The notes: a model not told the origin generated them from the letters alone. Shown: positions 27,474-36,608, counted from the stretch's first letter. The stretch: DNA of 64,000 nt from CAYSLU01 sp964431965 (GCA_964431965.1 CAYSLU010000016.1:1-64000); one strand, 5' to 3'. Numbers and translations: made by a program.

Positions 27474-28160
27474 CTACGGCCGCCGACGCTTCCCGAAGGG
27501 CAGAGGGAAGAGCGCCCACACTTCCGACACGTAGTCGTCATACGGTGGACCGAAGATGCCGCGAAGCTGTCGCTCCTCGAAGCGGATGCGGCCCCACTCG
27601 AGCGGCGTGAAGATCAGCACGCCCAGAACGGCGGTGACCGGCGCGTGGATGAGCAGGGGGATGGCGAGCACCTCCAGGACGGCGGCGAGGTAGAGGGGAT
27701 GGCGGACGAACGCGTACGGGCCGGTCCGCACCAGGTGGCGCGCACCCTCCGACTGATCGACGTGGATGGCCCATTGACTCTTCAGTTCGCCGAAGGCCCA
27801 GTAGCGGAGGGTGAGTGCGAGAGCGAAGCAGATCATCGCGAACTGGAAGACGATCGGGCCGGAAATGCCGTGGCGGCGGAGATAGAACTCGCTGATCGCG
27901 GCGTACATCACCAGCGTGTGAGCCAGGCCGACGGTGACCGCGGTCCAGTCCCCCTTTGGCCGGATCGAGGCGCGCTGGCGCAGTCGGAAATACATTGCCC
28001 AGAACTTCTCCCCGGTTACAATCAAGTAGATGATCGAGCCCGACAAGCGGCTGGGGAAGGGGTCGGAGATCCAGTACCAGACGAACGGCAGCGCCAGTGC
28101 GCCGACGGCCAGGAGAGACGTGAACGCGAAGGCGATATCGATGGGTTTGACGGACCTCAT
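27474..28160 (-). CDS. Isoprenylcysteine carboxyl methyltransferase-like membrane protein
   Basis: 228 residues. About five transmembrane segments are seen, with the ICMT/PEMT-type AdoMet-binding signature in the C-terminal third: RTGPYAFVRHPLYLAA followed by FEERQL and FGPPYDDY. Bacterial members methylate unknown lipids, quinone precursors or protein-bound groups; none of the eukaryotic CaaX substrates is expected here. The ATG at 28160 has a G-rich AGGGGGG site about 12 bases upstream. It is transcribed away from the ThiF-like gene, with 41 bases between the starts, and leads into the iPGM-like gene. Confidence 0.8.
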   Translation of the reverse strand: MRSVKPIDIAFAFTSLLAVGALALPFVWYWISDPFPSRLSGSIIYLIVTGEKFWAMYFRLRQRASIRPKGDWTAVTVGLAHTLVMYAAISEFYLRRHGISGPIVFQFAMICFALALTLRYWAFGELKSQWAIHVDQSEGARHLVRTGPYAFVRHPLYLAAVLEVLAIPLLIHAPVTAVLGVLIFTPLEWGRIRFEERQLRGIFGPPYDDYVSEVWALFPLPFGKRRRP

Positions 28161-28201
28161 CCGGCGTTCGATGCCCCCCCTTGATGAAAGGTCAACTGGC
28201 C

Positions 28202-29089
28202 ATGGATGGTAACACTGCCCGTGCGGATGCGGCAACCTATTTGGCAGGAATCGGCGAGCGGTACGAGGGGCTCCTGACGTCTGAAGACAGGCGCCGCCTG
28301 GCGGGCGCCACCGTGTGCGGCGCCGGTTGCGGCGGCGTCGGCGGCTGGACATACGACCTGCTTGCGCGACTGGGCTGCGGACGCATCCGGGTGGCGGACC
28401 CCGAGTCCTACGACGCGTCAAACGGCAACCGCCAGATGTGCTGCGCGAGCGATACGGTGGGCCGAAACAAGGCGGAGGCGACCGCGGAGTGGATCAGGCG
28501 CGTGAATCCCGGAGTGGAGGTCGAGGTGTTTGCGGACGGCGTGACGGAGCAGAACCTCGGCCGGTTCATGGACGGGGCATCGATCGTCATCGACGGGATC
28601 GATCTCGCGCGGTTTGAGATCAAGAAGCTGGTGTTTGACGACGCCCGACGGCGCGGGGTGTCGGTGGTCACGTGCCCGATCTTCGGCTTCGGCGCTGCCT
28701 TGGCCATCTTCGACCCCGATCGGAGCCCGACGTTCGACGCATACTTCGGGGCGGTGCCTCCGTCGAGCGACCGAGCTGGGCGTCGGCGCTTCGTCGAGAG
28801 CTTGGCCCCGGCGTTCTTCTCGTTCCTGCCGGCGGTCGATCTGGCTGGCTTCCGGCGGCGGGTGCAGGAAGGGAAGGTGCCGTCCATTGGCATCGGGACC
28901 ATGGTGTCGGGCTCGCTCGGAGCGACTGCTGTGGTCGATCGGGTGTGCGGGTGGCGGCGGCTCCCGGCTGTGCCGGTCACGACCCACGTGGACCTGCTGT
29001 CCGGCCGGCTCCAGCGCACCGGGCCCGCGCGGCGGTGGGTGATCCGGCAGCTGATGCGCCGGCGCATCAGCCGCGAAGCGGGCGGCTGA
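28202..29089 (+). CDS. Stand-alone ThiF/HesA-type (E1-like) adenylyltransferase
   Basis: 295 residues. The nucleotide-binding GAGCGGVGGWTYDLLARLG, the ADPESYDASNGNRQ segment (Asp, Asn, Arg and Gln that contact ATP) and the following GRNKAEA are all present. Such proteins adenylate the C-terminal carboxyl of a ubiquitin-like carrier (ThiS, MoaD) or a peptide. There is no ThiS/MoaD-like gene nearby, and the CxxC zinc pairs of MoeB/ThiF are not evident, so it resembles orphan ThiF proteins of unknown role. The ATG at 28202 has an AAAGGT 9 bases upstream; an ATG at 28184 is an alternative. It converges on the DUF362 gene. Confidence 0.8.
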   Translation: MDGNTARADAATYLAGIGERYEGLLTSEDRRRLAGATVCGAGCGGVGGWTYDLLARLGCGRIRVADPESYDASNGNRQMCCASDTVGRNKAEATAEWIRRVNPGVEVEVFADGVTEQNLGRFMDGASIVIDGIDLARFEIKKLVFDDARRRGVSVVTCPIFGFGAALAIFDPDRSPTFDAYFGAVPPSSDRAGRRRFVESLAPAFFSFLPAVDLAGFRRRVQEGKVPSIGIGTMVSGSLGATAVVDRVCGWRRLPAVPVTTHVDLLSGRLQRTGPARRWVIRQLMRRRISREAGG

Positions 29090-29108
29090 CGCCGCCGGGG
29101 CTGGCCGG

Positions 29109-30182
29109 CTACGCTTCGACGATCTCGTAGGCTTGGCTGCCGAGTCCGAGTTCCTCCGCGTAGGCGAACATCCCCCGGTACTCCCGGTTCCCGGCTTCCC
29201 GCACGAGGTCGCGCCCGGCGATTCGGGCGACCCGGTCAGCCGTTGCGACATCGATGGCGACGGGGTCGCGCGATGCGAGGATGCCGACATCCGCGCAGAT
29301 GGGATCCTGACGAACGTCGAAGCAGTCGCACTCCTTCGTGAAGTGCTGGCATACGTTCAGGTACACGATGCGGTCGCCAATCCGCTCCCGGACGGCGGCG
29401 CAGTACTCCACGAGCCGCTCCTGGAACTCGGCGCCGCTGTGGGTCCACTGAAAGCCGATCGCGTCTGACGGGCAGACGGAGAGGCACTGGCCGCAGCCGA
29501 TACACCGGTCCCCGATCAGTTCCGCGGTCCGGTTCACGGTGATGGCTTCCGCCGGGCACCACTCCGCGCAGCGGCCACAGGCGGTGCACGCCTTAGCGCG
29601 GAACTCGGGTCGCCCGCCATGGTGCATGGCCATCTTGCCGCCGCGGTCGGAAAGGCCCATCGAAACGTTCTTGATGGCGGCCCCGAATCCGGCGGCGATG
29701 TGGCCGGTGGGGTGGGTAACGACGACCAGCCCGTCCATAAGGCCGACGGCGCTGCCCAGGTAGGCGGTCGGGCAGTGCCGCGCACGCGGGACGGACACTT
29801 CGATCCGATCCGACCCGCGGAGCCCGTCGCACATGACGATCGGACAGCCGATGGCGTCCGGCGTGAACCCGTGCTCGTACGCCTGGAGGATGTGGTCGCA
29901 GGCGTTGCTGCGCCTGCCTTTGTAGAGCGTGGCGCTGCCGGTGAGGAACGGCTTCGCCTGACGGGCGGACAGATGGTCCGCGATGGCGCGGGTGACCGCC
30001 GGCTTGATGTGGCCGATATTTCGGCCCTCGCCGACATGCTGCAGGATGCCGATGAGCCGGTTCGGTGCAGCGAGGTCGTCGATGCCGGCGGCCACGGCGA
30101 GCCGCAGCGCCGAGCGGGCAGCGTCCGCGGGGGAGGCCGGCCCGGCGGCGGGGGCGATCCAGACTCGTGATGGGGTGGCCAT
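29109..30182 (-). CDS. DUF362 protein with two [4Fe-4S] ferredoxin motifs
   Basis: 357 residues. A DUF362 region occupies about the first 200 residues and the last 80 (a VVVTHPTGHIAAGFGAAIKN segment split around the motifs, then SRDPVAIDVA). A bacterial-type ferredoxin insert near the middle has CTACGRCAEWCP and CIGCGQCLSVCP, enough for two [4Fe-4S] clusters. Proteins of this build are common in anaerobes; their redox partner and substrate are not known. The gene starts 7 bases after the tpx stop, so it is probably co-transcribed with the thiol peroxidase. Confidence 0.83.
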   Translation of the reverse strand: MATPSRVWIAPAAGPASPADAARSALRLAVAAGIDDLAAPNRLIGILQHVGEGRNIGHIKPAVTRAIADHLSARQAKPFLTGSATLYKGRRSNACDHILQAYEHGFTPDAIGCPIVMCDGLRGSDRIEVSVPRARHCPTAYLGSAVGLMDGLVVVTHPTGHIAAGFGAAIKNVSMGLSDRGGKMAMHHGGRPEFRAKACTACGRCAEWCPAEAITVNRTAELIGDRCIGCGQCLSVCPSDAIGFQWTHSGAEFQERLVEYCAAVRERIGDRIVYLNVCQHFTKECDCFDVRQDPICADVGILASRDPVAIDVATADRVARIAGRDLVREAGNREYRGMFAYAEELGLGSQAYEIVEA

Positions 30183-30189
30183 GGCCGGG

Positions 30190-30699
30190 CTATCGGGCGG
30201 CCCGGGCGGCGGCCAGCGCGGAGGCGTAGTCCGGTTCGGTGGCGATCTCCGGGACGCGCTGCGCGTGGACGACCCGATTGGCGGAGTCGAGGACGAGCAC
30301 GGCGCGGCACAGAAGCCCGGCGAGCGGCCCACTGGCGATCTGAACGCCGTAGTCCCGGCCGAAGCCCGGAGCCCGCATGGTGGACAGGTTGACCACGTTG
30401 GACAGAGACTGGCTCTCGCAGAAGCGCTTCTGCGCGAACGGCAGGTCGGCGGACACGTTGATGATCACGGTGTTCGGCAGCGTCGCCACGTCTGCATTGA
30501 AGCGCTTGGCGGACAGGGCGCAGACGCTGGTGTCCAGGCTGACGACGATATTGAGGATCTTGACCTTCCCACCGAAGGCGTCGAGGCTGACGTCCGACAG
30601 ATCCTTGGATGTCAGCTTGAAGGCGGGGGCCGTCGAGCCCACCGCCGGCAGCGTCCCCGCAACCTCAGCCGGAGTTCCCTTGAACGTTACCGATGTCAT
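30190..30699 (-). CDS. tpx: Thiol peroxidase (Tpx)
   Basis: 169 residues from the chosen start. Atypical 2-Cys peroxiredoxin: peroxidatic Cys60 in SLDTSVCALSAKRFN, resolving Cys94 in QKRFCES, and the LPAVGSTAPAF opening, all positioned as in E. coli Tpx. It reduces organic peroxides and H2O2 using thioredoxin. The ATG at 30699 has a perfect GGGAGGG six bases upstream. However, the same frame extends to 30810 and reads a signal-peptide-like MARRVFALVAAAGSFAHASA, so an exported form from an upstream start cannot be dismissed. It is followed by the DUF362/ferredoxin gene. Confidence 0.93.
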   Translation of the reverse strand: MTSVTFKGTPAEVAGTLPAVGSTAPAFKLTSKDLSDVSLDAFGGKVKILNIVVSLDTSVCALSAKRFNADVATLPNTVIINVSADLPFAQKRFCESQSLSNVVNLSTMRAPGFGRDYGVQIASGPLAGLLCRAVLVLDSANRVVHAQRVPEIATEPDYASALAAARAAR

Positions 30700-30839
30700 C
30701 GCTGTCCCTCCCTGTTCGGCCGAACCGTCCGCGCTGGCGTGGGCGAAAGAGCCTGCCGCCGCCACCAGCGCAAACACCCTGCGCGCCATACGGGCGATGA
30801 TCTCCTCCAATCGCCCGACACTCGCCTGCGGGTGTTACT

Positions 30840-33134
30840 CTACCACACCAGCGTGCAGTGATCATCGTCAATCATCCCGAACTCGTCCGCGAGTTGAAGG
30901 AACAGGATGATGTGCCGGTACCACATGGCGAAGAACCCTTGGAACTGGCTGTCCAGTTGCGGGCATCCGGCGAGGATCAGGCGCAGCCCGTTCCGCCCGA
31001 GCCGGAGATACTTCGGATCGCCCGTCAGGTGATACCACCGGGCGAGCACCGTCAGGTCGGCCACCTTGATCTGCCAGTTGCGGAACACGACGTAGCCCCA
31101 GTTATCCGGGTCCTCGAGGCGCGCGATGACCGGCTGGGTGATGTCCTTCCACAGCTGCAGCGCGCGCGGCTCGCCGGTCGCGGCCCAGACGTCCCAGATT
31201 CCGTTGAAGGCCATGGGCATCATGTACCCGCTGTAGATGCCGCTGCCGGCCGGGTACTCCCACACCACCTGCCCGTGCTCCTTCTGGATGGCGATCAGAT
31301 CGTCGACCACCTTCAGAGCGGCGTCGCGGTAGCGCGGCTCGTGCGTGACTTCGTAGAGGGCCGACAGCGAGAGCAGGGGCCATGCGGTCTCGCGGCCGCT
31401 GAAGCGGAGGGCGTAGCTCATGGGGCCCGTGATCCACCAGACCAGGCAGTCGCCGATCCGGCGGCTGATCCGCAGGGCCTCCTCGTCGCCCGTGGCCAGG
31501 TAGAAGTAGAGGAGCCCCTGGCACCACTGGTGGCTGGTGTACACCTCTCCGTTGGTGTGGTCCTCGGCGTGCGGGCACGTGGCCCCGTTCCGCCGCGGAT
31601 CCTCGGAGAAGTCGATGTAGTCGATGTCCATGAGGTGCCGGGCGATGTCCAGCCCCCCGATCGGCTGGCCGAGGCGCCAGGCATCGACCATGCAGCACCA
31701 GAGGTAGTCTTCCTCGTTGTTGATGTACTGCCAGATGCCCCAGTTCTGCATATTGCCGCGGGCGCCGCGCTCGTCGCCGTGATGCTTCCACCCGCGGGCC
31801 AGCGGCCACAGGAACCCGTGCTGCGCCATCCGGAAGAGGTCGATCTTGGACTCCAGCATCGGATAGCGGTTGCGCTGGGGCACGAGCGTGTGGTGCAGGT
31901 CGCCGAACCGGGCTTGGCGGTAGGCATCGGCCCCAGGCGAGACGACGCCGGGATAGGCGAGGTTGGCGCTCTCGTGGATCCGGTCCATGGGGGTGAGGGC
32001 ATCGTCGTGGAAGTTGAACAGCACGTCGCGCGTCTTGCCCATGCCCTCGCCGAGGTGGAACACCTCGGGGCCGGCAGGAAAGAAGTCCACCTCGAACCGG
32101 TCCAGCTCGGAGCCGAGGTGCATCGGGTGCTCGGCGTTGGGGTTCGGCGCCGTGAGGCGGATCAGGAGCCCGCCCCGGCCCGGCTCCACCAGATCCACCA
32201 GCGGCGCCAGGCCGCGGCGGTCGCCGTCGGACTTGTCCGGATTCTTTTCGAAGATCGAGTAGCAGATCTGCGCGTCGGCCTCGCGGAGGCTCTCCCCGTT
32301 TCGCAGGACGGTGTGCCGGTCGCCCACGTCGATGTCGACGCGCTCCGGCACGTCCAGCGCGCGCTGCATGGTGAAGAGCCCGTGCATGGCGTGCAGGATG
32401 CGGCGCGTGGGCTTCCGGACGTTCAGCGCGCCTTCGAGCCAGCAGCGCTGGAAGCGCCGCCCCTCACGCCCGCCGTGGCGGTTCCGGATGTGGTGAAGCA
32501 TCAGCACCTGCGCGCCGCCGCGCGTGAAGTGCAGGCGCAGCAGGTAGTCCATGAACCGCTCGGAGCCGCGGCCGTGGGTGCCTTCCACGCGGACGATCAC
32601 GCGGTGCGGGCCCTGCTCCTCGAGCGTCACGCGGCAGTCGCCCTCCGACGCGCGGTAGGTGAACCCGCGCTCGTCCGTGATGCACAGGTCGGTGCCGCAG
32701 CCCCGGAGCCAGTCGTGTCCGCCAAACCGGATCGACTCGCCGAGCGAGAAGCGCGTGCGGCTGAACGACCAGGTGAGGCGTCCGGTGTCGACGGTGATGG
32801 ATCGGGCGGTGCGGGTCACGCGCACGCCGGCGGCGGCGGCGGGTCGGCCCGCGCGTCGCGCGAGCGTGTAGCGCCGCGTCGTGCGCGGGGGCACCTCGGG
32901 CTCGGCGTAGTCGAGAAGCGCGAAGCGCGCCGAGCCATCGGGCCAGGTCGAAAGCACGCGCCACTGGGCGCCGCAGTCCCGGCCCGCGTCGTCCGTGAGC
33001 GCCAGCTCGCGCCTCGGGTCGCGGACGAGCCGCTCCGCGAGAGGGACGCTGCAGCGCAGGGGAAGCCCGAACAGCGGAAACTTCCAGGGGTTGGCAAGGG
33101 TGAAGGGAATCGCGAAGCGGGGGTTCTCGGTCAT
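30840..33134 (-). CDS. YetA/PcRGLX-like polysaccharide-active protein (putative lyase)
   Basis: 764 residues. An N-terminal beta-rich domain (FTLANPWKFPLFGLPLR to about residue 350) precedes a helical region with repeated Trp/Tyr-rich helices (WPLARGWKHHG, TNGEVYTSHQWCQGLL, AWPLLSLSALYEVT), consistent with an alpha/alpha toroid. This layout and the opening block recall the PcRGLX/YetA group, which includes exo-rhamnogalacturonan lyases (PL26). No signal peptide is seen, so it would act in the cytoplasm on oligosaccharides. The ATG at 33134 sits behind GGAGGAG. It lies 55 bases downstream of a UroD-like gene on the same strand. The family assignment rests on recall, not on a search. Confidence 0.6.
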   Translation of the reverse strand: MTENPRFAIPFTLANPWKFPLFGLPLRCSVPLAERLVRDPRRELALTDDAGRDCGAQWRVLSTWPDGSARFALLDYAEPEVPPRTTRRYTLARRAGRPAAAAGVRVTRTARSITVDTGRLTWSFSRTRFSLGESIRFGGHDWLRGCGTDLCITDERGFTYRASEGDCRVTLEEQGPHRVIVRVEGTHGRGSERFMDYLLRLHFTRGGAQVLMLHHIRNRHGGREGRRFQRCWLEGALNVRKPTRRILHAMHGLFTMQRALDVPERVDIDVGDRHTVLRNGESLREADAQICYSIFEKNPDKSDGDRRGLAPLVDLVEPGRGGLLIRLTAPNPNAEHPMHLGSELDRFEVDFFPAGPEVFHLGEGMGKTRDVLFNFHDDALTPMDRIHESANLAYPGVVSPGADAYRQARFGDLHHTLVPQRNRYPMLESKIDLFRMAQHGFLWPLARGWKHHGDERGARGNMQNWGIWQYINNEEDYLWCCMVDAWRLGQPIGGLDIARHLMDIDYIDFSEDPRRNGATCPHAEDHTNGEVYTSHQWCQGLLYFYLATGDEEALRISRRIGDCLVWWITGPMSYALRFSGRETAWPLLSLSALYEVTHEPRYRDAALKVVDDLIAIQKEHGQVVWEYPAGSGIYSGYMMPMAFNGIWDVWAATGEPRALQLWKDITQPVIARLEDPDNWGYVVFRNWQIKVADLTVLARWYHLTGDPKYLRLGRNGLRLILAGCPQLDSQFQGFFAMWYRHIILFLQLADEFGMIDDDHCTLVW

Positions 33135-33189
33135 GGGTGTCTCCTCCGGCATCCCGCGTGCGGGCCGTGCGGCCCGGCGCCGGGCCGGC

Positions 33190-34368
33190 TCAGTAGCGGC
33201 CGTGCTCCTGGATGGCCGCCATGATCAGGCGCATCCCGGTGAGGCGCGAGCCATTGTTGATGCTGCCGGCCGTTGAGAACTTCAGGCCGCGCTTCGCGCG
33301 TGCCATCTCATAGTCGCGCAGGAACTCGGCGACGATGTTGACTTCCTCGTTGCGGCTCAGCGTGAACGGCGCGAGCTGTCCGTCGATGACCGCGTGCGGG
33401 AGGTGCTCGCGGATCTCCGTGACCGTCAGCGTTGGCCCGAAATTGACGGTCGTGAGGTCGAGGCGTCCGAGCAGGGGCAGCAGATGCCCCATGGCCGAGT
33501 CGGAATGCTGGCCCCGCATGTCCTTCGGGTTCGGGCTATACCGATCGAACAGCGCCTTTAGGATCGGAAAGCCGAAGAACTCGTACATGTCGCGCGTCAG
33601 CATGCAGCAGTTGTCGTCGAGGAAGTAGAACCCGCGCGGGGCCGTGGCCGGGGTGAACCCGGCTTCCTCGTCGAGGATGCGGGCGCGCTCCAGCATGGCG
33701 CGTCGGATGGCGTCGCTGAAGCGGGCCGCCAGATCCGGCTGGTCGGCGATGAGGAAGATCAGGTTCTCCAGTCCATAGACCGACATGGCGAAGGTGATCG
33801 GGCCGCGCTGGGCGCGGTAGAGCGGCACGCGGCCGCCCTGGGCCTTCGCCTCCGCCCATCCGGTCGGCAGCAGGAACTCGCGGAGGTTGGAGAGCCGGCG
33901 CTCGACCCGGTCGAGCAGCGCGGCGAGCTCGTCGGGTGTGTTGGCGGATTGCTGCAGCCAGTACGACTCGTTCTGCCACACGTTCTGCGCCTCGAAGATG
34001 TCGAACAGGGCCTTGGGCCCCGGCATTTGCGGGCCGGGCGCGGGCAGGTCCTCGCCGAGCAGTCGGCGTCCGACGATCCGCTCCGAGAGGTCGTTGTAGC
34101 GCTTGGCCAGGGCGACCCGGTAGGGCGCGTCGTGAGTCAGCCGGTGCCAGTCCTCGGGCACGTCCAGCTCGGCGAACATGCACTCGGTGGACATCAGCAT
34201 GCCGAGCGGGACCTGCGGGCAGTCGGCGGCCCAGGGATCGCGGATGGCGCGCTCCTGATCGACCCAGAAACGATCCATGTCGAGCGGGGCCAGGCCGCCG
34301 TGCGCGCGGGCGCGGCGGACCATGTCCTCGGCTGTTCGGACGTGGTCGGCGGTCACGTACAGGCTCAT
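33190..34368 (-). CDS. Uroporphyrinogen decarboxylase-like (UroD/MtaA fold) protein
   Basis: 392 residues with a TIM-barrel UroD layout: an APLDMDRFWVDQERA opening, PGPKALFDIFEAQN, FTPATAPRGFYFLDDNCCML, and a C-terminal LKFSTAGSINNGSR strand where UroD-fold proteins bind ligand near the barrel mouth. Several residues essential for haem-pathway UroD are not recognisable, so this is more likely a corrinoid- or demethylation-related relative, a group abundant in heterotrophic PVC bacteria. Its ATG overlaps the aroK stop by 4 bases. The following gene encodes a putative polysaccharide-active protein. Confidence 0.7.
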   Translation of the reverse strand: MSLYVTADHVRTAEDMVRRARAHGGLAPLDMDRFWVDQERAIRDPWAADCPQVPLGMLMSTECMFAELDVPEDWHRLTHDAPYRVALAKRYNDLSERIVGRRLLGEDLPAPGPQMPGPKALFDIFEAQNVWQNESYWLQQSANTPDELAALLDRVERRLSNLREFLLPTGWAEAKAQGGRVPLYRAQRGPITFAMSVYGLENLIFLIADQPDLAARFSDAIRRAMLERARILDEEAGFTPATAPRGFYFLDDNCCMLTRDMYEFFGFPILKALFDRYSPNPKDMRGQHSDSAMGHLLPLLGRLDLTTVNFGPTLTVTEIREHLPHAVIDGQLAPFTLSRNEEVNIVAEFLRDYEMARAKRGLKFSTAGSINNGSRLTGMRLIMAAIQEHGRY

Positions 34369-34898
34369 GGTGCGGTCTCCCGGAAAAAGGCGCCGGCGAT
34401 CTCCTCGATGCGCTCGGCGGCGGACGTGTGGTCGAGATTGCTGCAGTCGATCGTCAGGTCGGCGTGCCGTCGGTAGAGCGGCGCCCGCTCCTCCCAGAGC
34501 TGGCGGATGCCTTGCCCGGGGAACATGATGACGCCCCGGGTGCTCAGATTGTGCAGGCGCCGCTCCAGGTCGCCGATCGGGATCGTCAGGTGAAGCGTGA
34601 CGGCGCCTTCTCGCACGTGGCGCATGGCCGGCTCGCTGTAGACCACGCTGCCGCCCGTGGCCAGGACGCAGCCCGTCACCCGAAGCGACAGGACGCACTC
34701 CTCCTCGAGCCGGAGGAATGCGTCGCGTCCGTCGCGGTTGATGACATCCTGAAGCGTGCGGCCGAGGCGGCGCTGCAGGACGACGTCGGTGTCGAGGAAG
34801 TCGCGGCCGCTCAGCTTGGCCAGGAGGACGCCGACGGTGCTCTTGCCGACGCCGGGCATCCCGATGAGCACGATGTTGGGCTGGGGGGCAGCGGGCAT
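34365..34898 (-). CDS. aroK: Shikimate kinase
   Basis: 177 residues. P-loop GMPGVGKSTVG, the shikimate-binding DFLDTD, the GGS of VLATGGSVVY, and the lid/adenine region EERAPLYRRHADLTID with its conserved Arg. It phosphorylates shikimate at the 3-OH in the chorismate pathway. The ATG at 34898 is preferred to an upstream frame that lies inside the CDF gene and has no protein-like sequence. It is 7 bases after the CDF gene and overlaps the UroD-like gene by 4 bases. It is not clustered with other aro genes in this window. Confidence 0.9.
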   Translation of the reverse strand: MPAAPQPNIVLIGMPGVGKSTVGVLLAKLSGRDFLDTDVVLQRRLGRTLQDVINRDGRDAFLRLEEECVLSLRVTGCVLATGGSVVYSEPAMRHVREGAVTLHLTIPIGDLERRLHNLSTRGVIMFPGQGIRQLWEERAPLYRRHADLTIDCSNLDHTSAAERIEEIAGAFFRETAP

Positions 34899-34905
34899 GG
34901 CGGGC

Positions 34906-35862
34906 TCAGGACTCGTCCGGCTTGGGCGGCGGGTGCGCGTAGATGCTAGGCACGCGGTCGCGCGCCGCCTGCACCGGCGCCCCAGTCGGGTGGTAGTGAA
35001 CATACGCCTTCATCAGGAAGGGGACGGTGTCGTAGAGAATCCGCTCGGCCTGCGAGGCGATCGCGTCGCCTTCGCGGACGCTCAGGGCGCCGTCGATCCC
35101 GATCGTGACGTTGACGACCATGTAGGGCCCGAACCGGTGCGCGTGGATCTCCTCGACGGCCCGGACTCCGCCGGCCCCGCTCAGAAGCCCGCGAATTTCG
35201 TCGTTCAGCGCGTGGCCCGGCACGGTGTCCATGAGGTCGGACGAAGATTGCCGGATGATCTCGATGCCGGTGCGGAAGACCACGATGGCGACGATCGCTC
35301 CGGCGAGGGGATCGAACCAGGGCAGACCGGCGCGGCTGAGGGCGATGCCGATGGCGGCGCCCGATGCCGAGAGCACGTCGTTCCGGTGGTCGCTCGCGAG
35401 CGCGAGGATGGCCGGGTTCTGCGTGGCACGCCCGACGCGCCGCGTGTACGAGGTCAGCACGACCTTGAGGGCGACCGTCGCCAGCGCGACCCACAAGGCC
35501 ATCCAGGCGATCGGGCTCTGCTCGATCCGGTGGACCACGAGATCGTAGAACCCGTTGATGGCGTCCCAGAAGATGGCGATGGCCGTGGTGAGCACGAAGG
35601 CGCCGACGACCATGGCGGAAATGCTCTCCAGCTGGCTGTGCCCGTAGGGATGCTCGCGGTCGGGCGGCTTCCGCGCGAGGCCCATGAAGACGCGGACGAC
35701 GACGTAGTAGGCCACGTCGGACATGGAGTTGATGCCGTCTGCCAGGAGTGCCTGGCTGTGCCCGAGGATGCCGGTGAAGGTCTTGCCGAGCGCGAGCGCG
35801 ATATTGCAGGCAAGCCCGGAGTTGACGGCTCGAATGCAGCTGCGCTGACGATGATCGTCCAT
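34906..35862 (-). CDS. Cation diffusion facilitator (CDF) metal exporter
   Basis: 318 residues. Six transmembrane segments are followed by a cytoplasmic domain of about 90 residues (VREGDAIASQAERIL region). The metal site residues lie in ADGINSMSD (helix 2) and ASDHRNDVLSA (helix 5), and the cytoplasmic GPYMVVNVTIGID and YVHYHPTG segments carry the usual His. CDFs export Zn2+, Mn2+, Fe2+ or Co2+ against protons. In helix 2 the spacing reads Asp-x2-Asn rather than the His/Asp pair of Zn-selective members, so selectivity is uncertain. It starts 19 bases after phoU. Confidence 0.88.
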   Translation of the reverse strand: MDDHRQRSCIRAVNSGLACNIALALGKTFTGILGHSQALLADGINSMSDVAYYVVVRVFMGLARKPPDREHPYGHSQLESISAMVVGAFVLTTAIAIFWDAINGFYDLVVHRIEQSPIAWMALWVALATVALKVVLTSYTRRVGRATQNPAILALASDHRNDVLSASGAAIGIALSRAGLPWFDPLAGAIVAIVVFRTGIEIIRQSSSDLMDTVPGHALNDEIRGLLSGAGGVRAVEEIHAHRFGPYMVVNVTIGIDGALSVREGDAIASQAERILYDTVPFLMKAYVHYHPTGAPVQAARDRVPSIYAHPPPKPDES

Positions 35863-35881
35863 GGTGGTGGTGGCTCGCCGG

Positions 35882-36559
35882 CTACCGCGGTGCGGACAGG
35901 TTCTCCGGGTGGTGCTTCACGACCGTTCCCTGCACCATGTAGACGACGGCTTCGGCGATGTTCGTGGCGTGGTCGCAGATCCGCTCCAGATGCCGGGCGA
36001 CCAGCAGCAGCGCCACCGCCGGCCGGGCGGTCGAGGGGTCGCGCGACAGGAAGTTGGCGATGAGATCGTCCTGGATGGCGTTGCGCAGCGCGTCGGCATC
36101 AGCGTCTCCGAGCACCACGCGCCGGGCGAGGTCGACGTCGCGGCGGACAAACGACTCGATGGCGTCGTGCACCATCCGTTGGGCGACCGCCGACAGGCGG
36201 GGGATGTCGACGAGCGCCTTGAGGACGGGCTGTTCCGCGAGGTCCAGGACGCGCTCCGCGATGTCGACGGCCAGGTCGGCGATGCGCTCGAGGTCCGAGT
36301 TGATGTGCATGCCGGTGGTGATGAACCTCAGGTCGCGGGCCAGGGGCTGATGGCGCGCCATGAGATCAATGCACATCTCGTCGATCACGATTTCGAGCTC
36401 GTCGATGGCCTCGTCCCGGGCGACCACGCCGCGCGCCTGATCGGCGCTGCGGGACACCAGGGCTCCGATCGACTGCCGGATGGCCTCCTGAGCGCGGGCG
36501 CCCATATCGAGAATCGCCCGCTGCAAGTCCCGGAGTTCCTCGTCAAAGTGGCGTTCCAT
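35882..36559 (-). CDS. phoU: Phosphate-transport regulator PhoU
   Basis: 225 residues, all-helical, with the two PhoU repeats marked by DLERIADLAVDIAE and HLERICDHATNIAE (ExxxD metal-binding motifs). PhoU links the Pst transporter to the PhoR sensor and holds phosphate uptake and the Pho regulon in check. No pst or phoR gene is seen in the window. It heads a probable operon phoU-CDF-aroK-UroD-like, with a promoter candidate 50-80 bases upstream. Confidence 0.94.
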   Translation of the reverse strand: MERHFDEELRDLQRAILDMGARAQEAIRQSIGALVSRSADQARGVVARDEAIDELEIVIDEMCIDLMARHQPLARDLRFITTGMHINSDLERIADLAVDIAERVLDLAEQPVLKALVDIPRLSAVAQRMVHDAIESFVRRDVDLARRVVLGDADADALRNAIQDDLIANFLSRDPSTARPAVALLLVARHLERICDHATNIAEAVVYMVQGTVVKHHPENLSAPR

Positions 36560-36608
36560 CGTCGTTGCTGCCCCCGATCTTGGCCCGGCCTCTGCCGAGC
36601 AAGGTGTG

